NCBI RefSeq assembly: GCF_003390845.1
Contig: NZ_QMEK01000006.1
Location: forward strand, 124,001-188,000
Source of the DNA: Tropicimonas sp. IMCC34043
Lineage (GTDB): Bacteria; Pseudomonadota; Alphaproteobacteria; Rhodobacterales; Rhodobacteraceae
Direction: 5' to 3'
DNA: 64,000 bases
Position numbers and translations under genes: made by a program
The notes under the pieces: model-generated
What the model saw: only the letters and a program-made list of their open reading frames with translations
The model's database searches: none
What the model was told of the DNA's origin: nothing
Shown: positions 1 to 8,406 of the stretch, in pieces
Layout of the letters: each line of letters starts with the position of its first letter
Position numbering within the stretch: position 1 is the first letter of the stretch

Positions 1-1
1 G

Positions 2-520
2 GTCCGTGCCGGCGCCTCGGAAATCGACATCGTGATCTCGCGCCGCCATGTGCTGACCGGCGACTGGCAGGCGCTTTACGACGAGATGCGGACCTTCCGC
101 GAGGCCTGCGGCGCGGCGCATATCAAGGCGATCCTGGCGACGGGCGAGCTTGGCAGCCTTCGCAACGTGGCGCGGGCGAGCCTTGTCTGCATGATGGCGG
201 GCGCCGATTTCATCAAGACCTCGACCGGCAAGGAGGCCGTCAATGCCACCCTGCCGGTGAGCCTCGTGATGATGCGTGCGATCCGCGATTATCACGCCCG
301 CACCGGGATCCGAATCGGCTACAAGCCCGCGGGCGGGATCTCGACCGCCAAGGACGCGCTGATCTATCTGATGCTGCTGAACGAGGAACTGGGGCCACAT
401 TGGGTGCGGCCGGATCTGTTCCGGTTCGGCGCCTCCTCGCTTCTGGGCGATATCGAACGGCAGCTTGAACACCACGTGACCGGCGCCTATTCGGCCGCCT
501 GGCGCCATGCGCTGGCCTGA
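2..520 (+). CDS. deoC: Deoxyribose-phosphate aldolase, 3' part only
   Basis: Cleaves 2-deoxyribose-5-phosphate to acetaldehyde and glyceraldehyde-3-phosphate in deoxynucleoside catabolism. The reading frame is open from base 2, so the 5' part lies outside the window. The visible 172 residues carry the class I aldolase core: the EIDIVI segment, the KAILATGEL strand and the DFIKTSTGK segment, whose lysine forms the Schiff base, then the GYKPAGGIST loop that supplies the second active-site lysine. The next gene on the same strand but one encodes an aldehyde dehydrogenase, which could oxidise the acetaldehyde released here. Identification is firm; only the start is missing. Confidence 0.93.
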   Translation, partial: VRAGASEIDIVISRRHVLTGDWQALYDEMRTFREACGAAHIKAILATGELGSLRNVARASLVCMMAGADFIKTSTGKEAVNATLPVSLVMMRAIRDYHARTGIRIGYKPAGGISTAKDALIYLMLLNEELGPHWVRPDLFRFGASSLLGDIERQLEHHVTGAYSAAWRHALA

Positions 521-524
521 CCAC

Positions 525-881
525 ATGCGCCCGCTCGCCCTGCTTTGCGCCGCCGCCCTGATCCATCCCGCGACCGGCGGGGCAGAACCGTTCACGGGTC
601 GCACCACGTCGGCCAGTTCCGGTTCCGTCGCCATCGGCAACCCGGAGCCTTCGGCGGGCGATACGACCGATCTGGAGGGCGTCATGGGCGGCTCGCTTGG
701 CGCCATGGCAGGCGCGGCGGTCGGCGCGCGGATCGGCGGGCTGCCGGGGGCCATCGCGGGCGGCTATGCCGGGGCGGCGATTGGCAGCGACGCGATTGCG
801 ACCCCCGGCGGATGGCAAGGCTGCGAGGCGGGAACACAGGCGCTCGAAGGCTCCTGTCCGCCCGAAGGAAGGGGAGACTAG
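525..881 (+). CDS. Small secreted glycine-zipper protein
   Basis: Encodes 118 residues. The ATG at 525 is preferred to an in-frame ATG at 507 because it starts directly at an export signal (MRPLALLCAAALIHPATGGA) and avoids overlap with deoC. After a Ser/Thr/Gly-rich stretch there is a glycine-zipper region (about residues 50-90) with repeated G-x3-G spacing, as in 17-kDa surface antigen and Rick-like envelope proteins that insert in or pack against membranes. Two Cys lie near the C terminus. Function unknown; probably envelope-located. It sits between deoC and the aldehyde dehydrogenase, probably co-transcribed. Confidence 0.7.
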   Translation: MRPLALLCAAALIHPATGGAEPFTGRTTSASSGSVAIGNPEPSAGDTTDLEGVMGGSLGAMAGAAVGARIGGLPGAIAGGYAGAAIGSDAIATPGGWQGCEAGTQALEGSCPPEGRGD

Positions 882-887
882 ATCGAC

Positions 888-3224
888 ATGAGCAGCGACA
901 CAGACATCGCCACGATCTTCGAGACGCTGGAGTATGGCCCGGCCCCGGAAAGCGATGCCGAGGCGCAGGCCTGGCTTGCCAGCCACAATCGCGCGTTCGG
1001 CCATTTCATCGACGGCGCCTTCACCCTGCCGGCCGAGGGGTTCGACAGCCTCAATCCCGCCACAGGCGCGCTGCTGGCAAGCGTCTCCCAGGCGACGGCC
1101 GAGGATGTGGACGCGGCCATCGCTGCGGCGCGGGCGGCACAGCCCGGCTGGGCAGCGCTTGGTGGCCATCGCAGGGCGCGGTATCTCTATGCCCTGGCGC
1201 GGCTTTTGCAGAAACACACCCGGCTGTTTGCGGTGCTCGAGACGCTCGACAACGGCAAGCCGATCCGCGAAAGCCGCGACATCGACATCCCGCTAGCCCA
1301 GCGGCATTTCTATTACCACGCCGGGATGGCGCAGTTGATGGACGAGGCGCTGCCTGGGCGCCTGGCGCTGGGTGTCTGCGGCCAGATCATCCCCTGGAAC
1401 TTCCCGCTGCTGATGCTGGCCTGGAAGATTGCCCCGGCGATTGCCGCCGGCAACACCGTGGTGCTGAAACCCGCCGAATGGACCCCCCTGACCGCATTGC
1501 TGTTCGGACGGATCTGTCAGGAGGCGGGGCTGCCCGCCGGTGTCGTCAATATCGTGACCGGCGACGGCGCGGTGGGCGAGATGATCGTCGCCGCCCCGGT
1601 CGACAAGATCGCCTTCACCGGCTCGACCGAGGTCGGCCGCGCGATCCGCCGTGCCACCGCGGGATCGGACAAGTCACTGACGCTCGAACTGGGGGGCAAG
1701 TCGCCCTATGTCGTGTTCGAGGACGCCGATCTCGATTCCGCGGTCGAGGGGCTGGTGGATGCGATCTGGTTCAACCAGGGCCAGGTCTGCTGTGCCGGAT
1801 CGCGCCTGCTGGTGCAGGAGGGGGTCGCAGACCGTTTCCATGCGATGCTGAAGGCGCGGATGGCGACGCTGCGGCTTGGCGATCCGCTCGACAAATGCAT
1901 CGACGTCGGCGCCATGGTCGATCCGGTGCAGCGCGACCGGGTCGCGGCGATGGTCGCGGCAAGCGGCGGCGATCTGTTCCAGCCCGCCAAGGCCCTGCCC
2001 AGGGGCTGCTTCTATCCCCCCACCCTGATCACCGGGCTCAGCCCCGCCGACCGGCTGATGCAGGAGGAGATCTTCGGCCCCGTCCTTGTCTCGACCACCT
2101 TCCGCACCCCCGACGAGGCGGTCGATCTGGCCAACAACAGCCGCTATGGTCTGGCCGCTTCGGTCTGGTCCGAGAATGTGAACCTCGCGCTCGGGATCGC
2201 GCCGCGGCTGACGGCGGGCGTCGTGTGGATCAACGGCACCAACATGTTCGATGCCGCCGCGGGCTTTGGCGGCGTCCGCGAAAGCGGCTTTGGCCGCGAA
2301 GGTGGCTGGGAGGGGATGCGCGCCTATACAAAGGCGAAGACCGTGCCGAACCGGGCCCGCCCGGTCGCAGCAATACCGGCGCCGGCCGCCGGCGCGCCCG
2401 CAGGCCCGATTGACCGCACCGCCAAGATGTTCATCGGTGGCAAGCAGGCCCGCCCCGACGGCGGCCATTCCCGTGCCCTCTGGTCGCCCGCGGGCGCGCT
2501 TCTGGGCCATGTCGGCGAGGGCAGCCGCAAGGACATCCGCAATGCGGTCGAGGCGGCGACGAAGGCCACGGGCTGGTCACGCGCAACCGCGCATCTGCGG
2601 TCCCAGATCCTGTACTACGTCGCCGAGAACCTGTCGGCCCGCGCCGCCGAATTCGCCGCCCGGGTCAATGCCACGACCGGCGGCGGTGCGGGTGCCGCCG
2701 AGGTGGAGACAGCGCTCGATCAGCTGTTCACCCATGCCGCCTGGGCCGACAAGCTCGACGGCGCGACCAAACCGGTGCCACTGCGCGGACTTGCCTTGGC
2801 GGTGCCGGAACCACTGGGCGTGATCGGGATTCTCTGCCCGCCGATGCCCTCCTTCATGGGCCTCGTCGCCGCCATGGCGCCGGCGATTGCCATGGGCAAC
2901 CGGGTGGTGATTGTGCCCTCCGAACCCTTCCCGCTGATCGCGACCGATTTCTATCAGGTGCTCGAAACCTCCGACGTTCCGGCCGGCGTGGTCAATATCG
3001 TCACCGGCCCGCAAGAAGCGCTCGGGTGCACGCTGGCCGACCACACGGGCGTCGATGCGGTCTGGAACCTGTCGCTGCCCGATTACGATGCCGCAATCGA
3101 GACGGCCGCGGCCGGCAACCTGAAGCGCACCTGGTGCAGCGGCGTGCCAAAGCGCGGGTTTGGCCGCGCGGCTCTTGATGAAGCAACCGGGATCAAGACG
3201 ATCTGGGTGCCCTACGGCGAATAG
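888..3224 (+). CDS. Tandem-domain aldehyde dehydrogenase
   Basis: A 778-residue NAD(P)-dependent aldehyde dehydrogenase. Residues about 40-485 form a complete ALDH domain: the IIPWNFP and VVLKPAEWTP cofactor segments, FTGSTEVG, the general-base Glu267 in LELGGKSP and nucleophile Cys301 in FNQGQVCC. Residues about 510-778 are a second ALDH-like domain that keeps the cofactor fold (VPEPLGVIGILCPP, VPAGVVNIVTG) but lacks both the LELGGK glutamate and the catalytic cysteine segment, so it is probably structural. An AAGGAAGGGG ribosome site precedes the ATG. Placement after deoC suggests oxidation of the acetaldehyde produced by the aldolase; this is inference. Confidence 0.88.
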   Translation: MSSDTDIATIFETLEYGPAPESDAEAQAWLASHNRAFGHFIDGAFTLPAEGFDSLNPATGALLASVSQATAEDVDAAIAAARAAQPGWAALGGHRRARYLYALARLLQKHTRLFAVLETLDNGKPIRESRDIDIPLAQRHFYYHAGMAQLMDEALPGRLALGVCGQIIPWNFPLLMLAWKIAPAIAAGNTVVLKPAEWTPLTALLFGRICQEAGLPAGVVNIVTGDGAVGEMIVAAPVDKIAFTGSTEVGRAIRRATAGSDKSLTLELGGKSPYVVFEDADLDSAVEGLVDAIWFNQGQVCCAGSRLLVQEGVADRFHAMLKARMATLRLGDPLDKCIDVGAMVDPVQRDRVAAMVAASGGDLFQPAKALPRGCFYPPTLITGLSPADRLMQEEIFGPVLVSTTFRTPDEAVDLANNSRYGLAASVWSENVNLALGIAPRLTAGVVWINGTNMFDAAAGFGGVRESGFGREGGWEGMRAYTKAKTVPNRARPVAAIPAPAAGAPAGPIDRTAKMFIGGKQARPDGGHSRALWSPAGALLGHVGEGSRKDIRNAVEAATKATGWSRATAHLRSQILYYVAENLSARAAEFAARVNATTGGGAGAAEVETALDQLFTHAAWADKLDGATKPVPLRGLALAVPEPLGVIGILCPPMPSFMGLVAAMAPAIAMGNRVVIVPSEPFPLIATDFYQVLETSDVPAGVVNIVTGPQEALGCTLADHTGVDAVWNLSLPDYDAAIETAAAGNLKRTWCSGVPKRGFGRAALDEATGIKTIWVPYGE

Positions 3225-3232
3225 CCTCGACC

Positions 3233-3262
3233 GCAGCGTGGCCCTGCAAGGGCCCGCGCTGC
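3233..3262. terminator. Hairpin between convergent genes
   Basis: Stem segments GCAGCG/CGCTGC and GGCCCT/AGGGCC form one hairpin nine bases after the dehydrogenase stop and facing puuD. There is no T run, so it may act as an RNA 3'-end stabiliser or a weak terminator. The rest of 3263-3343 shows nothing clear. Confidence 0.4.
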
Positions 3263-3343
3263 CTGGCCCAAGGCAAAGGCCCGCATCTGCGATGCGAGCC
3301 CCAGGGGCAGGCGCCCCGGCCCCGCAAGTCCGGTCCTGAAAGA

Positions 3344-4585
3344 TCAGCCGCCCGTCGCCGCGCGATACCACGCGACCAGCACCATGCGGTCGGCCGGTTC
3401 CATCATGTTGGCACTGCCCGGCGGCATGGCATGGGTGACCCCCGCCTGCAGATAGATCTGCTCGGCATGGCGCGCCACGTCGGATTCGGTCACGAGCTTC
3501 ACCCCCCGCGGCGGCACGACGATGCCGGGCCACCCGGGTTCGGGCGTGTGGCACATCGAGCAATTGCCCTGAACGATGTCGAAGGCGTCGGCGAAATGCT
3601 CGGACTCGACAAAGCGTTGCTGGGACGGCGTCAGCGCCGTCTCCTCCCAGCCTTCGTCGTCGCCATAAAGCGGCGCCATCGACAGCCAGACGATGGCCAG
3701 AAACAGCAGCACGGTCGCTGCCCAGGTCCACTTCGGCCCCTTCTTGGGGTACTCGCTGGCATGCAGCGTGTTGAAATAATGCCGGATCGTCACGCCCATC
3801 AGGAAGACGAGGCTGGCGATCAGCCAGTTCCACTTGCTGGCGAAGGCCAGCGGATAGTGGTTCGACAGCATCAGGAACAGCACCGGAAGCGTCAGATAGT
3901 TGTTGTGGGTCGACCGCTGCTTGGCGATCTTGCCGTATTTCGCATCCGGCACCCGGCCCGCCTTCAGATCGTCGACCACGATCTTCTGGTTCGGGATGAT
4001 GATGAAGAACACGTTTGCCGTCATGATCGTGGCGGTAAAGGCACCAAGATGCAGCAACGCCGCCCGTCCGGTGAAGATGTGGGTGTATCCCCAGGCCATC
4101 ACCACAAGGATCACGTAAAGCAACAGCATCAGCCGGGTATTGTCGTCGCCAAACTTCGACTTGCAGATCCGGTCATAAGCCAGCCAGCCGATGGTCAGCG
4201 ACGCGAGCGAGATCAGGATCCCAAGCCAGATCGGCATGTTCAGCACTGTCGGATCGACCAGGAACAGGTCGGCGCCGAGGTAATAGACCAGCACCAGCAT
4301 GGCAAAGCCCGACAGCCAGGTCGCATAGCTTTCCCATTTGAACCAGACCAGATGCTCGGGCATGCGGTCGGGAGCGACCATGTATTTCTGCACGTGATAG
4401 AAACCGCCTCCGTGCACCTGCCATTCCTCGCCGGTGGCGCCATGCGGCATGTCGGGCGCCTTGCGCAGGCCGAGGTCGAGCGCGATGAAATAGAACGACG
4501 AGCCGATCCAGGCGATGCCGGTGATGACATGAAGCCAGCGGACCGCAAATTCGGCCCATGACCAGAGAATAGCTGTATCTAGCAA
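3344..4585 (-). CDS. puuD: Membrane-bound urate oxidase with cytochrome c domain (PuuD)
   Basis: Oxidises urate to 5-hydroxyisourate in purine degradation. The 413-residue protein begins with about eight hydrophobic helices (residues 8-310, including VRWLHVITGIAWIGSSFYF and the GGGFYHVQKY loop), followed by a C-terminal periplasmic cytochrome c domain with the haem site CSMCH and a downstream Met-rich axial-ligand region (HAMPPGSANMM). This layout is that of PuuD, which passes electrons to its own c haem rather than making hydrogen peroxide. It is divergent from the allantoicase gene, 242 bases away, so the two share a control region. Confidence 0.93.
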   Translation of the reverse strand: MLDTAILWSWAEFAVRWLHVITGIAWIGSSFYFIALDLGLRKAPDMPHGATGEEWQVHGGGFYHVQKYMVAPDRMPEHLVWFKWESYATWLSGFAMLVLVYYLGADLFLVDPTVLNMPIWLGILISLASLTIGWLAYDRICKSKFGDDNTRLMLLLYVILVVMAWGYTHIFTGRAALLHLGAFTATIMTANVFFIIIPNQKIVVDDLKAGRVPDAKYGKIAKQRSTHNNYLTLPVLFLMLSNHYPLAFASKWNWLIASLVFLMGVTIRHYFNTLHASEYPKKGPKWTWAATVLLFLAIVWLSMAPLYGDDEGWEETALTPSQQRFVESEHFADAFDIVQGNCSMCHTPEPGWPGIVVPPRGVKLVTESDVARHAEQIYLQAGVTHAMPPGSANMMEPADRMVLVAWYRAATGG

Positions 4586-4827
4586 ATGCGCCTCCCGCTC
4601 GGCTCTGCACGGATTTGTGTTCTGCGGCCAAGGTCGTCCAACTCGGGGCCGATTTCAAACCCCTTCGCGCCGACCGCTGTGACCATCTTGCGGGAGGTCC
4701 GGCGCTTCGGCTAGGAAACAGGCGAGAACAGGCGCCACCGCGCAAGCCCCCGGCAACTTTGGCCTTCGCGCCGGAGCCACGGCACGGTCGGCGCCCAATC
4801 CCCTTTATGCCGAAAGCGATCCGTCAC
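4586..4827. promoter_or_regulatory. Divergent promoter region puuD / allantoicase
   Basis: The 242-base gap between the starts of puuD (leftward) and the allantoicase gene (rightward) must hold both promoters. I see no clean -35/-10 pair or palindrome here. Shared control of the two purine-catabolism genes is inferred from layout only. Confidence 0.4.
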
Positions 4828-5832
4828 ATGACCGATACTCCCGATCAGGACATTCCCCAATTCGCCCGCAGCGGCATCAACCTCGCCTCGGGCGGTCTGG
4901 GCGCGCGCGGGCTCTATGCCACCGACGAGTTCTTTGCCCCGCTCGAACGGATGCTGGCCGATACAGATCCCGTCTTCATCGCCGACAAGTATGACGACAA
5001 CGGCAAGTGGATGGACGGCTGGGAGACGCGCCGCCGCCGCGGCGAGGGCCATGACCATGCCGTGATCACGCTGGCAGCTCCGGGCCGGATCACTGGATTT
5101 GACGTCGATACCCGGCATTTCACCGGCAACTATGCCCCCGCGGTGCGCATCGAGGCCGCCTGGACCGAAGACCTGACCGACGCGACCGAGTGGGTCGAGG
5201 TGCTGCCGCTGAAGCCGCTTGGCCCCAACGCGCATCACTTCTTTTCCTGCCGCAGCCCCGAGGTCTGGCACCATCTGCGGCTGCACATCTATCCCGACGG
5301 CGGCGTGGCGCGTCTGCGGGTGTTCGGGATGCCCGAACTGCGGCCCGAGTTGAAGGGGGCGAACATCGACCTTGCCGCGGCGCTGAACGGCGGCCGGGTG
5401 CTGGCGGTGTCGGACGCCCACTATGGCGACCCGCAGCGGCTGCTGTTTCCCGGCCGCGGCGCCAACATGGGCGACGGCTGGGAAACCCGGCGTCGGCGCG
5501 CGCCCGGGCATGACTGGGCCATCATCGCGCTCGGCGCCCGCGGCACGATCGACTCGCTGACCGTCGACACCGCGCATTTCAAGGGCAATTTCCCCGACCG
5601 CTGTTCGTTCCAGGTCGCCGATCTGCCGCAATACGGCGACGCGCTGACCGACGCGCTGGTCACCCAGTCGATGTTCTGGAAACCGCTGCTGGCCGAACAG
5701 CCGCTGAGCGCCGATCATATCCACGAGTTCCGCGACGAGGTCGAAAAGCACGGGCCCGTCACCCATGTGCGGTTCAATATTCAGCCCGATGGCGGGGTCA
5801 GCCGGGTCCGCATCAACGGTCTGGTCGCCTGA
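4828..5832 (+). CDS. alc: Allantoicase
   Basis: Hydrolyses allantoate to ureidoglycolate and urea. The 334 residues show the internal duplication typical of allantoicases. Repeat 1 (about 10-175) has MDGWETRRRRGEGHDHAVI and FDVDTRHFTGNYAPAV; repeat 2 (about 180-334) has GDGWETRRRRAPGHDWAII and LTVDTAHFKGNFPD. Both end in HLRLHIYPDGGVARLRV-like strands. The ATG at 4828 (MTDTPDQD) is chosen; an in-frame ATG at 4807 would add seven residues. It acts downstream of PuuD in the same pathway and is transcribed divergently from it. Confidence 0.95.
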   Translation: MTDTPDQDIPQFARSGINLASGGLGARGLYATDEFFAPLERMLADTDPVFIADKYDDNGKWMDGWETRRRRGEGHDHAVITLAAPGRITGFDVDTRHFTGNYAPAVRIEAAWTEDLTDATEWVEVLPLKPLGPNAHHFFSCRSPEVWHHLRLHIYPDGGVARLRVFGMPELRPELKGANIDLAAALNGGRVLAVSDAHYGDPQRLLFPGRGANMGDGWETRRRRAPGHDWAIIALGARGTIDSLTVDTAHFKGNFPDRCSFQVADLPQYGDALTDALVTQSMFWKPLLAEQPLSADHIHEFRDEVEKHGPVTHVRFNIQPDGGVSRVRINGLVA

Positions 5833-5840
5833 CGGGGTGC

Positions 5841-5862
5841 GGCCGGCGGTGTGGCGCCGGCC
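5841..5862. terminator. GC hairpin between convergent genes
   Basis: A perfect 8-bp stem (GGCCGGCG/CGCCGGCC) with a six-base loop lies just after the allantoicase stop and just before the end of the leftward Anbu gene. It has no T run; a bidirectional terminator or 3'-end stabiliser is likely. Confidence 0.45.
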
Positions 5863-5871
5863 GTCCGCGCA

Positions 5872-6615
5872 TCAGGTGTCGTCGGGAAAGGTGAAGTCCG
5901 GCAGGCGGCCGAAGGCGTCGCGCAGCGCAATGCCCCAGCCGCTCGAGATCAGTTCGAAATAGCCGTCGTCCGGCTGTACCCGAAACACCCGCCCGCGCTC
6001 GAAACTGTCGGTTTCATAGGCATGGACGTCGAGCGGCAGGCTGACCGACAGGTTGGCCTTGATCGTCGAATCGAACGAGACCATCAAAAGCTTGATCGCC
6101 TCTTCGAACGTCATCTCGGGATCGTAGGCGCGCACCAGGATCGGGCGGCCGTATTTCGTTTCGCCGATCTGGAAATAGGGCGTGTCGAAGCTCGCTTCGA
6201 TGAAGTTGCCCTCGGGATAGATCATGAACAGCCGCGGCCCGCCGCCGCTGATCTGACCGCCAAGGATCACCGTCGCGTTAAAGCTCGAATCGGCACGCTG
6301 CCCGGATTCGGCATGGGCCCCGATCACTTCGCGCAGGGTATTGCCGACCAGCGAGGCGACCTGAAACATCGACCGCGCCTTGAGGATGCCGGGCTGGCGC
6401 GCCGCGGGTTCCTTGCTGCGTTCCTCAAGCAGGCTGATCAGCGCCTGCGTGGTCGCCAGGTTGCCGGCGGTCATCAGCGTGATGTTTCGCTCGCCCGGCA
6501 CATGCCATATGTACATTTTCCGGAAGGTCGAGATGTTGTCGACCCCTGCATTGGTGCGGGTGTCGGACATGAACACCAGCCCACGCTTCATCATCAGGCC
6601 AACGCAGTAGGTCAT
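5872..6615 (-). CDS. Anbu proteasome-type peptidase
   Basis: A 247-residue homologue of the 20S proteasome beta subunit, of the bacterial Anbu type (ancestral beta subunit). The start at 6615 gives M-T-Y-C-V-G-L, so removal of Met exposes Thr at position 1, the expected N-terminal nucleophile. The family segments GLVFMSDTRTNAG, MTAGNLATTQ and ATVILGGQISGGGPRLFMIYPEGN follow. It is last in a leftward four-gene operon with transglutaminase, alpha-E and circularly permuted ATP-grasp genes. That association is recurrent in proteobacteria, which suggests the peptidase acts on products made or modified by the other three. The physiological substrate is unknown. Confidence 0.9.
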   Translation of the reverse strand: MTYCVGLMMKRGLVFMSDTRTNAGVDNISTFRKMYIWHVPGERNITLMTAGNLATTQALISLLEERSKEPAARQPGILKARSMFQVASLVGNTLREVIGAHAESGQRADSSFNATVILGGQISGGGPRLFMIYPEGNFIEASFDTPYFQIGETKYGRPILVRAYDPEMTFEEAIKLLMVSFDSTIKANLSVSLPLDVHAYETDSFERGRVFRVQPDDGYFELISSGWGIALRDAFGRLPDFTFPDDT

Positions 6616-6647
6616 GGCGGCGCATACTCCTTGAGTCGTGCCGCTCC

Positions 6648-7454
6648 CTATTGCTGGATCTGCAGGGCAACGTGAAGGGACTCCTGTCCACTGCCCTGAC
6701 GAATTCCATGGATTGGTGCCGCATCGCGATAGTCGCGCCCGACGGCCACCCGGACATAGCGGTCGTCCGGGCAGACCTCGTTCGACACGTCGAAGCCAAC
6801 CCAGCCCAGACCGTCCACCCAGATCTCGCACCAGGCGTGGCTTGCCTCCTGCTCGTCCTGCCCGTCCATCTTCAGATATCCGCTGACATAGCGCGCCGCA
6901 TAGCCCATCAGCCGGGCCACGGAGATCATGATATGGGCGTGATCCTGGCAAACCCCCTGCCCGGCGGTCAGCGCCGCCTCGGCGGTGGTGGTACTGTTCG
7001 TGGTGCCGGCCTGGTAGCGAACCGCACCGGCGATCGCATCCGAAAGCTTGTGCGCCTGATCCAGCGCCTCGCTGTCGCTCAACCCCGCCTTCAGCTTGCG
7101 GGCGAATTGCCGGATCTGCGGGCCCGGCGCGGTGAATGCGGTCGGTTCCTTGAACAGCCACAGCGGCGCGCAGCCCTGATGCGCCCCGAGGACGCCCTGG
7201 CGATCAACGGTCTCGACCAACCCCTCGCTGACGATCTCGATCTCCTGCACGCCGGGATCGACCTTGACCAGCTCGGTATGGTTGACGAACTGATCCTCAA
7301 AGGTCACCTGCCGGGTTCCGCCGGTGATCGAGGTCGACCATTCCAGAACCTGCTGGCCGTGCCCGGTCCTCGGCACCAGCCGCAGCTGTTGCAACGCATA
7401 GTGAACCGGCTGGTCATAGGTGTACTTTGTCACATGGGTGATTTTCAGCCGCAT
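6648..7454 (-). CDS. Transglutaminase-like cysteine protease of the Anbu operon
   Basis: A 268-residue transglutaminase-superfamily protein. The N-terminal half (about 1-125) is the beta-rich bacterial transglutaminase N domain, starting MRLKITHVTKYTYD. The catalytic domain holds Cys in GQGVCQDHAHI, His in EASHAWCEIWV and Asp in GWVGFDVSNEV. The ATG at 7454 is chosen; it lies four bases past the stop of the upstream alpha-E gene and matches the usual family start, whereas an upstream ATG at 7493 would overlap that gene. Such proteins may cleave or ligate peptide/isopeptide bonds; the substrate is unknown. Confidence 0.88.
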   Translation of the reverse strand: MRLKITHVTKYTYDQPVHYALQQLRLVPRTGHGQQVLEWSTSITGGTRQVTFEDQFVNHTELVKVDPGVQEIEIVSEGLVETVDRQGVLGAHQGCAPLWLFKEPTAFTAPGPQIRQFARKLKAGLSDSEALDQAHKLSDAIAGAVRYQAGTTNSTTTAEAALTAGQGVCQDHAHIMISVARLMGYAARYVSGYLKMDGQDEQEASHAWCEIWVDGLGWVGFDVSNEVCPDDRYVRVAVGRDYRDAAPIHGIRQGSGQESLHVALQIQQ

Positions 7455-7458
7455 ATCA

Positions 7459-8400
7459 TCACCCGTAAAATCGAAAGTCGGTTTCGATGTCATTGCTCAG
7501 CTTGCCGCTTTCCGCAATGAAAACACCGAGGAATTCATGCAGCCCATTCTCGAAGATGGTCTGAATGGAACTGCCGTCCAGCACTTCGCAGATCTGCTGG
7601 GCCTGAAGCTGGCTTTCCTGGCAAATGCCGTATTCGGCCTCGAGGTATTTCAGATAGCGACTGATCTCGGACGAGCAGAACGCAAGCGACCGCGGCATCC
7701 GCTTGTCGAGGATCAGGAATTCCGCAATCCCCTTGGCGCTGGTTTCGCCCGGGTTCAGCCAGTTATAGGACCGTTCGGCCGAAACGGACCGCAGGATTAC
7801 CTCCCACTGGGCATTGTCGATCGTCGAGCCGACGAATGTCGCCGAGGGAAGCAGGACGTAATACTTCACGTCGAGGATCCGGGCAGTGCTGCCGGCGCGT
7901 TCGATGAAGGTCCCGAGCCGAGAGAAGGCGTAGATGTCATTGCGCAACATCGTGCCGTGCAATGCACCGCGCACCACCGAGGTTCGGTTGCGGATGATCA
8001 TCAGCGTGTCGTGCATGTTGCGTTCGGTCACCGGACGGGCCAGCGCCGTCTTCAGTGACATCCAGCACTCGTTCGTGGCCTCCCAGACCTCGCTCGACAA
8101 CGCGGTCCGCACCGTGCGGGCGTTGTTGCGTGCCAGTTCGATCAGGTTCATCACGCTCGACGGGTTCGATTTGTCGCGCAACAGGAAATCCATCACCCGC
8201 GCGGCGTCGTAACCGTCGTTCTTCTCGTCATAGAGTGCCAGCATTCCGGCGGTGGTCAGGATCGACTGCCATTCGTTCGAGGCATCCGACGACCGCGTCA
8301 ACGCGATGCGCCAGCCAGCCTCGAGCAGTCGTGCGGTGTTTTCGGCGCGTTCCAGATATCGAAACATCCAGAACAGCCCGCCTGCTGTCTTGCCAAGCAT
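7459..8400 (-). CDS. Alpha-E domain protein
   Basis: A 313-residue, largely helical protein of the alpha-E family. It starts MLGKTAGGLFWMFRYLERAENTARLLE and has conserved RSYNWLNPGE and SRYLKYLEAEYG segments. No enzymatic activity is established for the family. It is consistently encoded with circularly permuted ATP-grasp and transglutaminase genes, and is thought to be part of a peptide-modifying system. Here it lies six bases after the ATP-grasp stop and four bases before the transglutaminase start, so translation is probably coupled. Confidence 0.88.
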   Translation of the reverse strand: MLGKTAGGLFWMFRYLERAENTARLLEAGWRIALTRSSDASNEWQSILTTAGMLALYDEKNDGYDAARVMDFLLRDKSNPSSVMNLIELARNNARTVRTALSSEVWEATNECWMSLKTALARPVTERNMHDTLMIIRNRTSVVRGALHGTMLRNDIYAFSRLGTFIERAGSTARILDVKYYVLLPSATFVGSTIDNAQWEVILRSVSAERSYNWLNPGETSAKGIAEFLILDKRMPRSLAFCSSEISRYLKYLEAEYGICQESQLQAQQICEVLDGSSIQTIFENGLHEFLGVFIAESGKLSNDIETDFRFYG

Positions 8401-8406
8401 CTCGGG

